A stretch of 15,163 bases of DNA, from contig JAKBCT010000013.1 in the NCBI GenBank assembly GCA_021807655.1, positions 2,238 to 17,400 of the forward strand. The letters are read 5' to 3'. Positions 1 to 6,476 of the stretch are shown here, piece by piece. Below the pieces are notes generated by a model. It saw nothing but the letters and a program-made list of their open reading frames with translations, ran no database searches and was not told where the DNA came from. Each line of letters starts with the position of its first letter. The first letter of the stretch is position 1. Source of the stretch: Actinomycetes bacterium (lineage in GTDB: Bacteria > Actinomycetota > Acidimicrobiia > Acidimicrobiales > RAAP-2). The position numbers were made by a program, and so were the translations under genes.

Positions 1-1454
1 CGCGCGAGGTCGAGCCACTGCTCAGCACCGGTCCATTCGTACGCGTCAAGCTCAGCGTCGACGAGCCAGGCGACGTCAGCGGCGGTCGCGTGCGCGCCGC
101 GCTGGTCGATTCGATACCACGCGACACCATCGAAGTGGGTCAATCGCAGCGAGGAAAGCAGTGCGAGGCCCTCGTCCGCGTACGCGTCGTCGTAGGTGGC
201 GAGCAACGCCGACGCCAACATGGCGTTCCACTCGAGCACCACCTTGTCGTCTCGGCCGGGCTGGGGGCGCGCCGAGCGAATCGAGCGCAACGCGCGCAGG
301 GCCGGCGCCAGCCAATCCGGTACCGTGAACGATTCGTCTGGCGCGAGCCTCGGCACCGAGCGGCCGTCGAGGTTACCCGGTGCCTCGATACACCAACGCT
401 GCAGTGTCGCATCAAGCAGTTCGAGACAGTCGTTGTCGCCCAGCGCCGCGGAGACCTCCGCGGGAGTCCACGTGACGTGGGATCCTTCGACGCCACCGGC
501 GTCGGCGTCGAGCGACGACGCGAATCCGTTGGCGACCGCAAACTCTCGTCGTACGAAGTCCAACGTTTGCAGGGCCACGGTTCGCCACGGCGTCGCGCGC
601 GCTGCTCGACGGTGTGCGCGCAAGTACGTTCGGGCGAGCAGCGCTTGATCGCTCAACATCTTTTCGAAGTGGGGCACCCGCCAGTTCGCGTCGACGCAGT
701 ATCGCGCGAAGGCCCCCTCGATGTGGTCGTACAGGCCACCGCGACTCATGACGTCGAGGGTCCTCGCGACGGCGGACTGTGATGCGTCATCGCGCTGCGT
801 GCACAGCGCGTCAACGTAACTCGGTCTCGGGAATTTCGGGGCCGAGCCGAAGCCACCTCCTTCATCGCATCGCGCTAGGAGGTCGTCGCGTAGCCGGCGA
901 CGCCACCGGTCGAGGTCCGGAGCATCGTCTCGTGGCGCCAAGTGGTCGACGTAGGTCACCTCGCGGCGGATTGCGGCCTGCAGTTGGTCGGCCTGGCCCG
1001 TGACGAGGTCGCGTTGGGTGTGCCAGGCGTCTCGCACCGCGCTCAGCAGGCGCGTCATTCCTATCTGTCCGCCGCGATCGACCGGGGGATAGTAGGTGCC
1101 GGCGAGGAACGGGCGACCATCGGGCAAGAGGAACACCGACATCGGCCAGCCCCCCTGTCCAGTGACGAGTTGGGTGGCGGCCATGTAGATCGTGTCGATG
1201 TCGGGTCGCTCCTCGCGGTCAACTTTTATCGACACAAAGTTGTCGTTCAGGATTGCCGCCACCCCGCGATCTTCGAACGACTCGTGTGCCATCACGTGAC
1301 ACCAGTGGCACGCGGCGTAGCCGATCGAAAGAAAGATCGGTCGGTCCAGTTCAGCCGCGCGCGCCAACGCATCGTTGCCCCATGGCCACCAGTCGACCGG
1401 GTTGTCGGCGTGTTGACGAAGGTAGGCCGAACTCGCGTGGTGGAGTCGATTCAC
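1..1454 (-). CDS. DUF255/YyaL-family thioredoxin-domain protein (C-terminus beyond window)
   Basis: The reverse strand is open from a GTG at 1454 to the window edge, giving 484 codons; the family is usually about 650-700 aa, so the C-terminal third is missing. The N-terminus has the family opening (HADNPVDWWPWG, residues 15-26). A thioredoxin-like fold follows, with the CHWC redox motif (Cys49/Cys52) in GYAACHWCHVM and a cis-Pro segment GGWPMS (101-106). After it come the glucosidase-like (alpha/alpha) motifs GGGFGSAPKFPRPS, RGGLYDHIEGAFARY, WRVPHFEKM and DDKVVLEWNAMLA. An in-frame TAG four codons upstream makes GTG1454 the only reasonable start. No ribosome-binding site precedes it, but a TAGCAT box does, six bases away, so the mRNA is probably leaderless. 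The cellular role of this family (YyaL, SSP411/SPATA20) is poorly defined. Family assignment is firm; function is not. Confidence 0.93.
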   Translation of the reverse strand, partial: MNRLHHASSAYLRQHADNPVDWWPWGNDALARAAELDRPIFLSIGYAACHWCHVMAHESFEDRGVAAILNDNFVSIKVDREERPDIDTIYMAATQLVTGQGGWPMSVFLLPDGRPFLAGTYYPPVDRGGQIGMTRLLSAVRDAWHTQRDLVTGQADQLQAAIRREVTYVDHLAPRDDAPDLDRWRRRLRDDLLARCDEGGGFGSAPKFPRPSYVDALCTQRDDASQSAVARTLDVMSRGGLYDHIEGAFARYCVDANWRVPHFEKMLSDQALLARTYLRAHRRAARATPWRTVALQTLDFVRREFAVANGFASSLDADAGGVEGSHVTWTPAEVSAALGDNDCLELLDATLQRWCIEAPGNLDGRSVPRLAPDESFTVPDWLAPALRALRSIRSARPQPGRDDKVVLEWNAMLASALLATYDDAYADEGLALLSSLRLTHFDGVAWYRIDQRGAHATAADVAWLVDAELDAYEWTGAEQWLDLA

Positions 1455-1460
1455 GTGTCG

Positions 1461-1466
1461 ATGCTA
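1461..1466 (-). promoter_or_regulatory. -10 box TAGCAT of the DUF255 gene (leaderless)
   Basis: On the minus strand TAGCAT is followed by six bases and then the GTG start. That spacing puts the expected transcription start at or next to the start codon. The same core, CCTAGCATCG-nnn-CGTG, precedes menE at 7586. No convincing -35 element is seen. Confidence 0.6.
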
Positions 1467-1611
1467 GGGCCCGACCCGCGTCGAGGCGACGGAGTTGCCC
1501 GCGCCTCGTCGCCGACACAACCGCTGAGTTGTTGCTCTGGATTCGTGATTGGCTCGCCGCGTTTTACGTTTCGTTGAACGGCGCTCGGTTCTCCTCGGTG
1601 CCAATCGCCGC

Positions 1612-1617
1612 TACCAT
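1612..1617 (+). promoter_or_regulatory. Candidate -10 box TACCAT for the Gfo/Idh oxidoreductase
   Basis: TACCAT fits the TAnnnT pattern seen elsewhere in the window. A start near 1624 would give a leader of about 35 nt carrying the strong AGGAGGA ribosome-binding site. The 1455-1658 gap therefore holds two divergent promoters. No clear -35 hexamer was found. Confidence 0.4.
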
Positions 1618-1658
1618 CGGGTCGCCGCGCAGAGCGCGACGTGAGGAGGACTGGCGAA

Positions 1659-2624
1659 GTGGAACCGCTTCGGTGGGGCGTGCTCGGAACCGGACGAATT
1701 GCGCAGACGTTCGCGAGCGATCTGTCATTGGTCGACGACGGCGTGATCGTCGCGGTCGGATCCCGGAGCCAAGGCGGCGCCGATCAGTTCGGCGACACCT
1801 TCGACGTTGCGCGGCGTTACGGTTCCTACTCGGCGCTCGTGGCCGATCCGGACGTCGAGGCCATCTACGTCGCCACGCCACACCCGTTTCACGCCCAGAA
1901 CGCGTGCCTGGCCCTCGAGCACGGTAAGCACGTGCTGGTTGAGAAGGCGTTTACGATGAACGCCGACGAGGCGCGAGCGGTGGTCTCGATGGCTCGCTCG
2001 ACGAATCGTTTCGCGATGGAGGCGATGTGGACACGCTTCCTGCCCCACGTCGTGGCGCTACGTGATCTCCTCGCTGACGGCGCCGTCGGCACCGTCGTCG
2101 CCGTGCACGCGGATCACGGCAAGTGGTTCGAGCTTGACGCCACGTCGCGGCTCTTCGCACCGGAACTCGGCGGCGGCGCACTCCTCGATCTGGGGATCTA
2201 CCCGGTCTCTTTTGCCTCGATGGTGCTCGGCCAGCCAGCGAGCGTGCGAGCACTGGTCACACCGACCTTCACGGGCGTCGACGGGCAGACGTCGATGCTG
2301 TTCGGCTACGACTCGGGCGCGCACGCGGTGCTGACGTGCACATCACGGGCCCGCAGCGCCACGCGGGCGAGCATCGTTGGCACCGAAGCGCGTATCGACA
2401 TCGACGGGGACTTCTACGCGCCGACGTCCTTTACGTTGACGTCACGTCGCGGCGAGACCACCAGCTTCGACTTCCCTAGCCAGGGACGTGGTTTGCAGTA
2501 TCAGGCGTCCGAGGTTGCGTGGCGGATTCGATGCGGCGAGCGTGAGAGCCCGGTGATGCCGCTGGACGAGACCGTGGCGATTATGGAGACCATAGATGAA
2601 GTACTCGCGCACTTAGCAACGTAA
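1659..2624 (+). CDS. Gfo/Idh/MocA oxidoreductase, dihydrodiol / D-xylose dehydrogenase-like
   Basis: An NAD(P)-dependent dehydrogenase of 321 aa. The start is GTG1659, because AGGAGGA at 1644-1650 sits eight bases upstream; an in-frame GTG at 1641 would put that site inside the gene. The N-terminal Rossmann fold has GVLGTGRIA (7-15). The substrate domain has VEKAF (94-98, Lys96), MEAMWTRFLP (120-129) and GGGALLDLGIYPV (171-183, with Asp177 and Tyr181). The MEAMWTRF and GALLDLGIY blocks are those of dimeric dihydrodiol dehydrogenase, an enzyme also known as NADP-dependent D-xylose 1-dehydrogenase, where Lys, Asp and Tyr at these places are catalytic. The usual EKP motif reads EKA here. It lies just upstream, on the same strand, of a xylose-type importer, so pentose oxidation is a reasonable inference, but substrates vary widely in this superfamily. 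Confidence 0.88.
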   Translation: MEPLRWGVLGTGRIAQTFASDLSLVDDGVIVAVGSRSQGGADQFGDTFDVARRYGSYSALVADPDVEAIYVATPHPFHAQNACLALEHGKHVLVEKAFTMNADEARAVVSMARSTNRFAMEAMWTRFLPHVVALRDLLADGAVGTVVAVHADHGKWFELDATSRLFAPELGGGALLDLGIYPVSFASMVLGQPASVRALVTPTFTGVDGQTSMLFGYDSGAHAVLTCTSRARSATRASIVGTEARIDIDGDFYAPTSFTLTSRRGETTSFDFPSQGRGLQYQASEVAWRIRCGERESPVMPLDETVAIMETIDEVLAHLAT

Positions 2625-2627
2625 GGG

Positions 2628-2662
2628 ACCCGGCTGCCTGGCGCGCCCGCCCGGCAGGGTTT
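2628..2662 (+). terminator. Candidate terminator after the oxidoreductase
   Basis: CTGCC (2634-2638) pairs with GGCAG (2653-2657), and flanking ACC/GGT can pair across a three-base bulge, followed by TTT. It starts three bases after the stop codon. The stem is short and the loop long, so it is a weak candidate. Confidence 0.3.
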
Positions 2663-2722
2663 GCGAACGTCCAGTGCGCCGCCACGGGGCCCGGGCGGTG
2701 CTGGTGCAGATCAAGGGAGAGG

Positions 2723-2731
2723 TGCTAACTT
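2723..2731 (+). promoter_or_regulatory. Candidate extended -10 promoter of the sugar ABC operon
   Basis: TGC-TAACTT is a TGn-TAnnnT extended -10 pattern. Transcription from about 2738 would give a leader of roughly 80 nt to the ATG at 2818, containing the repeats at 2731-2783. A second AT-rich stretch, TATTAA at 2770-2775, is an alternative but lacks the final T. Confidence 0.35.
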
Positions 2732-2783
2732 TCACTTTCGGACGGGCCGTTCACGGCGTGTTCACGCGGTATTAACAAACACG
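2731..2783 (+). promoter_or_regulatory. Repeat-rich operator candidate upstream of the xylF-like gene
   Basis: TTCAC occurs three times (2731, 2750, 2761). The last two are part of a GTTCACG direct repeat spaced 11 bp, about one helical turn. GCGTG-TT-CACGC (2756-2767) is a 12-bp near-palindrome. CGTGTT (2757-2762) and AACACG (2778-2783) form a wider inverted repeat around the AT-rich TATTAAC. Such symmetry before a sugar transporter suggests a repressor site, but no regulator gene is in the window. Confidence 0.35.
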
Positions 2784-2817
2784 GACGTCGCGGGACGTTC
2801 AAGAAGGGTTGGGGAAA

Positions 2818-4047
2818 ATGAAGTTTAAGACAGCGAGGGCGCTCGCGTCCGTAGCACTGGTGGGGAGTTTCGTTACCGCCATGCTGCCGAACGTGAGTTC
2901 CGCAGGTACACCGACGGTTTCGGACAAAACCTTCAATACGAGTTTCTCAACGATGAAGTATCTCAAGAGCATCGTTGCGAAGGGTAAGGGCTCGATTGCG
3001 GTCATACTGCCCGACACCATCACGTCGACTCGATACACCGAGTTCGACGCACCGTATTTGAAGAAGGCATTCCTAGCGGCGGGCCTCAAGGGGAACCAGT
3101 TCACCATTCAGAATGCCCAAGGCAGCGACACGACTCAGTACACCGACGCGCAGGCGGCGATCGCGCGCGGCGCGAAGGTCCTGGTGCTCGACCCGCTGGA
3201 CTCGACGACCGGTGCCGTTATCGAGGCGTACGCGAAGGCGCGCGGCGTCAACGTGATCGACTACGACCGGTTGACGCTCGGCGGCGCGCGCAGCTACTAC
3301 GTGAGTTTCAACAACGTCGCGGTCGGTACGCTGATTGGCAAGGGCTTGCTGGCGTGCATCTCGGCGTGGAAGGTTAGTAACCCGGTGGTCTACGTGATGC
3401 GCGGGGCGCCGACCGACAACAACGCGACCTTGTTCGCGCAAGGGTACGACGCCGTCTTGAACGCAGCGGGCTACAACACCAAGAGTGGCTCGTCGAACAC
3501 GGTGCTCGAGAACGTTGGTACGTGGACGCCGACGGTTGCGCTGACTGACTTCCAGGGCGCCTTCGCGGCGAACTCGAAGATCAATGCGGTGTTGACGCCG
3601 AATGACGAGAATGCGGCGCCCATCATCAGTTACCTGCAGAGCAAGGGACTGAAGCCGAACACGATTCCGTTCACCGGCCAGGACGCCACCCTAACTGGCT
3701 TCCAGAACATCATCGCCGGTTACCAGTGCGGCACCGTGTACAAGCCGATCTGGCTGGAAGCGCAGGCTGCGGCGGCGCTGGCGATCTACCTGCGCGCGGG
3801 CATTCACCCGCCACGCGGACTCGTCAACGGCACGTCAACCGACTCCGTCGCGACCATCAACAGCCTGAAGAAGGTGCCGTCGGTGCTGTTGACCGCCGAA
3901 TGGGTGACGCCGAATCTCGTGGAGAAGACGGTGATCAAGGACAAGGTGATCAAGGCATCGGCACTGTGCACGAACACGGCGCCGACCGTCGCTGGCTCGA
4001 GCCAACCGACGTACGCCCAGGACTGCAAGACCTTCGGGATTAAGTAG
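2818..4047 (+). CDS. xylF: Sugar ABC transporter substrate-binding protein, XylF-like
   Basis: Exported sugar-binding component of an ABC importer, 409 aa. The start is ATG2818, nine bases after AGAAGGG (2802-2808); a TTG at 2809 is in frame but less well placed. The signal peptide is residues 1 to about 28-30: basic MKFKTAR, a hydrophobic core, then a cleavage region near NVSSA-GT. No lipobox cysteine is seen. The mature part is a periplasmic-binding-protein-like type I sugar-binding fold. The segments IDYDRLTLGGARSYYVSFNNVAVGTLIGKGL and IPFTGQDATLTGFQNIIAG-YQCGTVYKPIWLEAQAAA match XylF blocks (YDRL, YxSFxN, GQDA, TVYKPI). It is longer than the E. coli protein (about 330 aa), with a C-terminal tail containing two cysteines (ALCTNTA, AQDCKTFGIK), common in actinobacterial versions. 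Xylose is the best ligand guess; another pentose or hexose is possible. Confidence 0.88.
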   Translation: MKFKTARALASVALVGSFVTAMLPNVSSAGTPTVSDKTFNTSFSTMKYLKSIVAKGKGSIAVILPDTITSTRYTEFDAPYLKKAFLAAGLKGNQFTIQNAQGSDTTQYTDAQAAIARGAKVLVLDPLDSTTGAVIEAYAKARGVNVIDYDRLTLGGARSYYVSFNNVAVGTLIGKGLLACISAWKVSNPVVYVMRGAPTDNNATLFAQGYDAVLNAAGYNTKSGSSNTVLENVGTWTPTVALTDFQGAFAANSKINAVLTPNDENAAPIISYLQSKGLKPNTIPFTGQDATLTGFQNIIAGYQCGTVYKPIWLEAQAAAALAIYLRAGIHPPRGLVNGTSTDSVATINSLKKVPSVLLTAEWVTPNLVEKTVIKDKVIKASALCTNTAPTVAGSSQPTYAQDCKTFGIK

Positions 4048-4063
4048 TCCCACAACATGACGA

Positions 4064-4132
4064 CGACCCCTGAATCGACGAGCACTGTCACGCCCCAAAA
4101 CGCGACGTTGAGTGCTGTCGATTCAGGGGTCG
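4064..4132 (+). promoter_or_regulatory. Large stem-loop burying the xylG ribosome-binding site
   Basis: CGACCCCTGAATCGAC (4064-4079) and GTCGATTCAGGGGTCG (4117-4132) are perfect 16-bp inverted repeats. After a single bulged G (4080), AGCACT (4081-4086) pairs with AGTGCT (4111-4116), making 22 pairs around a 24-nt loop. The 3' arm contains AGGGG (4125-4129), the likely ribosome-binding site eight bases before ATG4138. The stem begins 17 bases after the xylF stop. No U-run follows, so it is not a standard terminator. It probably lowers ATPase translation relative to the binding protein and/or protects the xylF mRNA 3' end; that role is inferred. Confidence 0.75.
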
Positions 4133-4137
4133 CGCCG

Positions 4138-4893
4138 ATGGCGCTGCTGAGTCTTCGAGGGATCTCGAAGAGTTTCGGCGCCGTCGAGGCGCTCAAGGGT
4201 GTTGATCTAGATGTTCCCGCTGGCCAGGTGACCGCGCTCATCGGTGACAACGGTGCGGGGAAATCGACGTTGATCAAAGCGATTGCCGGTATTTACGCGC
4301 CGACCAGTGGCGACATGTTCTGGGAGGGCCACAAGGTAGTCGTGCACACACCCCGCGATGCCGAAGCACTCGGAATCGCCACGGTCTACCAGGACCTCGC
4401 CCTCTGTGACAACTTGGACATCGTCCAAAACATGTACCTCGGCCACGAGGAGACGCGACACGCAACGCTCGATGAGATCAAGATGGAGCTCAACACGAAG
4501 CGGGTGCTGAGCGAGCTCTCGGTTTCGACGGTCCAGTCGGTGCGCCAAGTGGTTGGCTCCCTGTCGGGGGGTCAACGACAGGCGATCGCCGTGGCGCGCG
4601 CGGTCATGCACGAGTCGAAGTTGGTCATCATGGATGAACCGACGGCTGCCTTGGGCGTCTCTCAGACCGCGCAGGTGCTCGATCTCATCAAGCGACTCGC
4701 CTCGCGGGGTATCGCCGTTCTGGTGATATCCCACAATCTCGTCGACGTCTTCGAGGTGGCGGATCGTGTCGCCGTGATGTACCTCGGCAACCTGGTGAGC
4801 TCCGGACCGGTCGAGAATTACGACACGAGCAGCGCGGTGGAGCTGATCACCACCGGCGGTTCCAAGTCCGACGTCACGCCGTCGGTTCAATAG
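4138..4893 (+). CDS. xylG: Sugar ABC transporter ATP-binding protein, single-domain XylG-like
   Basis: Cytoplasmic ATPase that powers sugar import, 251 aa from ATG4138. It has every nucleotide-binding element: Walker A GDNGAGKST (36-44), Q-loop Gln85 in VYQDLAL, signature LSGGQRQ (142-148), Walker B LVIMDE (162-167) and switch His199 in VISHN. It has one ATPase domain, whereas E. coli XylG has two in about 510 aa, so it should act as a homodimer, like FrcA-type ATPases. The frame stays open back to ATG4057, but that ATG has no ribosome-binding site. The extra 27 residues are low-complexity and encoded by the inverted repeat, while MALLSLRGISKSFGAVEAL is the normal family start with AGGGG in front. 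The gene is second in a binding protein-ATPase-permease operon. Confidence 0.9.
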   Translation: MALLSLRGISKSFGAVEALKGVDLDVPAGQVTALIGDNGAGKSTLIKAIAGIYAPTSGDMFWEGHKVVVHTPRDAEALGIATVYQDLALCDNLDIVQNMYLGHEETRHATLDEIKMELNTKRVLSELSVSTVQSVRQVVGSLSGGQRQAIAVARAVMHESKLVIMDEPTAALGVSQTAQVLDLIKRLASRGIAVLVISHNLVDVFEVADRVAVMYLGNLVSSGPVENYDTSSAVELITTGGSKSDVTPSVQ

Positions 4894-4915
4894 CGGAAAG
4901 TCAAAGGACGTATCG

Positions 4916-6160
4916 GTGTCAGACAGCCACGAGGTCACGGCGCAACAGGTGGCGTCGGTCGATACGAAGTCGTCGGTACTCGGCCAGCTGAAGAGAATAC
5001 GCCAGGGCGACATGGGCCTGTTTCCGATCATCCTCGGGCTGGTGGTCTTGGTTGTCTACTTTCAGGTGCGCAACTCGGTGTTTCTCTCGTCGGGCAATCT
5101 CACCAACCTCTTCGTGCAGGCGACCATTTTCATTCTGCTGGCCATGGCCGAAATCTGGCTACTGCTGCTGGGCGAGATCGACCTGTCGGTCGGCTACGTC
5201 AGTGCCCTCGGCGGCACGACCGCCGTGATTCTGCTCGATGCGCAATTCCACTGGCCGTGGTTCGCGGCGATTCCACTCGCGATAGTGGTCACGACCGCTA
5301 TCGGAACGTTTCAAGGCTTCATCATCATTCGCTTGCGCTTGCCGTCGTTCATCGTCACCCTGGCGGGACTACTCGGGTGGGAGGGCGTACTCATCTTCTT
5401 CGTTGACCGCCAGGGCACCGGGGGAACGATCCCCGTACAAGAGAAGGTTCTCTACGACTTGGTGAACGCCAACCTCTCGCCCTTGGCCACATGGATCTTT
5501 GTGGCCGCGTGTCTCGTGATCCTCAATTACTTCATTGTTCGCCGGGACCAGTCACGTCGCGCCAGCGGATTGGACAGCGTCCCGCTCTTCGTGACGTTGA
5601 CCAAGGTGATTGCGCTAGTGGCCGCCGGCGTCGTGCTGGTCTTAATTTTCAACACGAATCGCGGCACGTTCACGGTTCTCGATGGCATGCCGTACGCGAT
5701 TCCGGTGGATATCGTGATGTTGGCCGCTGGAAGCTTCATTCTGACCCGCACCAAAGTTGGTCGGTACATTTACGCCATCGGCGGCAATGCCGAGGCGGCG
5801 CGGCGCGCCGGTGTGAACGTGAACCGGTATCGACTGATTGCGTTCATGTTCACCGGGTTTACCGCCGGTGTCGCGGGGCTGATTTACGCCTCACGGCTGG
5901 GCGGCATCTCGGACAACGTCGACAGCAACCTCGTGCTGTTGGCCGTCGCCTCAGCGGTAATCGGTGGGACGAGCTTGTTCGGAGGCCGCGGCAAGATGAT
6001 CCACGCCGTCATTGGTGGCCTCGTGATTGCGACAATCTACAACGGCATGGCGCTGATCAACATGAGTGCGGCCACGCAATACATCGCCACGGCGGTGGTG
6101 TTGCTGGTGGCGGTCGCCATGGACGCGCTGGCTCGCCGAAGTTCACTGCTCACGAGGTAG
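4916..6160 (+). CDS. xylH: Sugar ABC transporter permease, XylH-like
   Basis: Membrane channel of the importer, 414 aa (E. coli XylH is 393). A hydrophilic N-terminal stretch of about 33 residues precedes ten or so hydrophobic segments, roughly 35-50, 67-86, 95-110, 114-135, 145-163, 188-207, 226-246, 257-278, 306-328 and 365-400. Family marks include LLGEIDLSVGYVSALGG after the second segment, AIGGNAEAARRAGVNV in the cytoplasmic loop that contacts the ATPase, and GGTSLFGGRGK near the end. The start is GTG4916, seven bases after AAAGGA (4903-4908). It follows xylG by 22 bases, so it is co-transcribed. A homodimer is expected, since only one permease gene is present. The BPD_transp_2 (ribose/xylose/galactose) family is clear; the sugar is inferred from the binding protein. 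Confidence 0.92.
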   Translation: MSDSHEVTAQQVASVDTKSSVLGQLKRIRQGDMGLFPIILGLVVLVVYFQVRNSVFLSSGNLTNLFVQATIFILLAMAEIWLLLLGEIDLSVGYVSALGGTTAVILLDAQFHWPWFAAIPLAIVVTTAIGTFQGFIIIRLRLPSFIVTLAGLLGWEGVLIFFVDRQGTGGTIPVQEKVLYDLVNANLSPLATWIFVAACLVILNYFIVRRDQSRRASGLDSVPLFVTLTKVIALVAAGVVLVLIFNTNRGTFTVLDGMPYAIPVDIVMLAAGSFILTRTKVGRYIYAIGGNAEAARRAGVNVNRYRLIAFMFTGFTAGVAGLIYASRLGGISDNVDSNLVLLAVASAVIGGTSLFGGRGKMIHAVIGGLVIATIYNGMALINMSAATQYIATAVVLLVAVAMDALARRSSLLTR

Positions 6161-6176
6161 TGCGGCGAGGCTCGTG

Positions 6177-6212
6177 CGCCACGTGGCGAGCGACGCGTCT
6201 CGAGAGCGTCGC
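6177..6212 (+). terminator. Candidate hairpin terminator after xylH
   Basis: Seventeen bases after the xylH stop, CGCCACGTGGCG is followed at once by a 7-bp stem GCGACGC/GCGTCGC with a nine-base loop. No U-run follows, which is common in high-GC actinobacteria but weakens the call. Confidence 0.35.
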
Positions 6213-6441
6213 CCTAGCGGGACGATGCTCGCACCTCGCGGCGCCGATGCAACGACCTCGCCGTCGTTGGCCATTGGTTGTTTCGGCAACGCTGGCGGCT
6301 GCATTAGGTCGCTTCGGCCGTTCGCGATGTGGGGCGGTAGGCGCTGTGGCGATCCACAGGGCGTCATAGGTCGGGACCCAGTGTGATCTGGAGGTCGCGT
6401 GGCTTTCAGGACGGGGCCAGTCGTTCGTGGCCGTGACGTCA

Positions 6442-6456
6442 CCATCGAAACGATGG
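6442..6456 (-). terminator. Candidate hairpin terminator after menE
   Basis: On the minus strand CCATCG-TTT-CGATGG forms a 6-bp stem with a three-base loop, beginning 20 bases after the menE stop. There is no U-run, and the stem is small. Confidence 0.3.
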
Positions 6457-6476
6457 GCCATTGACAACGCCATCGC

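Larger units (their letters stand above)
6161..6476. other. Gene-free convergent junction with palindromes
   Basis: This 316-base stretch lies between the 3' ends of xylH and menE. I see no credible gene, tRNA or known RNA. It holds several short symmetric elements: CGCCACGTGGCG (6177-6188, perfect palindrome), GCGACGC/GCGTCGC (6190-6196 and 6206-6212), CTGTGG-CGAT-CCACAG (6344-6359), GGTC-GG-GACC (6369-6378), GTGACGTCAC (6433-6442, perfect palindrome) and CCATCG-AAA-CGATGG (6442-6456). The most likely role is transcription termination from both sides. Confidence 0.6.

Noticed and set aside
90..782. Plus-strand open frame of 230 codons
   Set aside because: It lies wholly opposite the DUF255 gene, is Arg-rich with no recognisable motif, and is explained by GC-rich third positions of the true gene. 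The same applies to 942-1577 and 1253-1927.
2809..2817. TTG2809 as xylF start
   Set aside because: It would add only three residues and sits one base after the AGAAGGG ribosome-binding site; ATG2818 is correctly spaced and gives a normal signal peptide.
4064..4132. The xylF-xylG hairpin as a Rho-independent terminator
   Set aside because: No U-run follows the stem, and the downstream xylG and xylH genes need transcription from the same operon.
5491..6369. Plus-strand open frame overlapping the end of xylH and the junction
   Set aside because: It is out of frame with the clear permease, rich in Arg/His/Gly, and lacks a ribosome-binding site.
6150..6473. Minus-strand frame of 107 codons starting just after menE
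   Set aside because: Position alone made it tempting as an operon partner, but it has no ribosome-binding site, its composition is shadow-like (Arg/Ala/Thr-rich), and it runs into the xylH gene.
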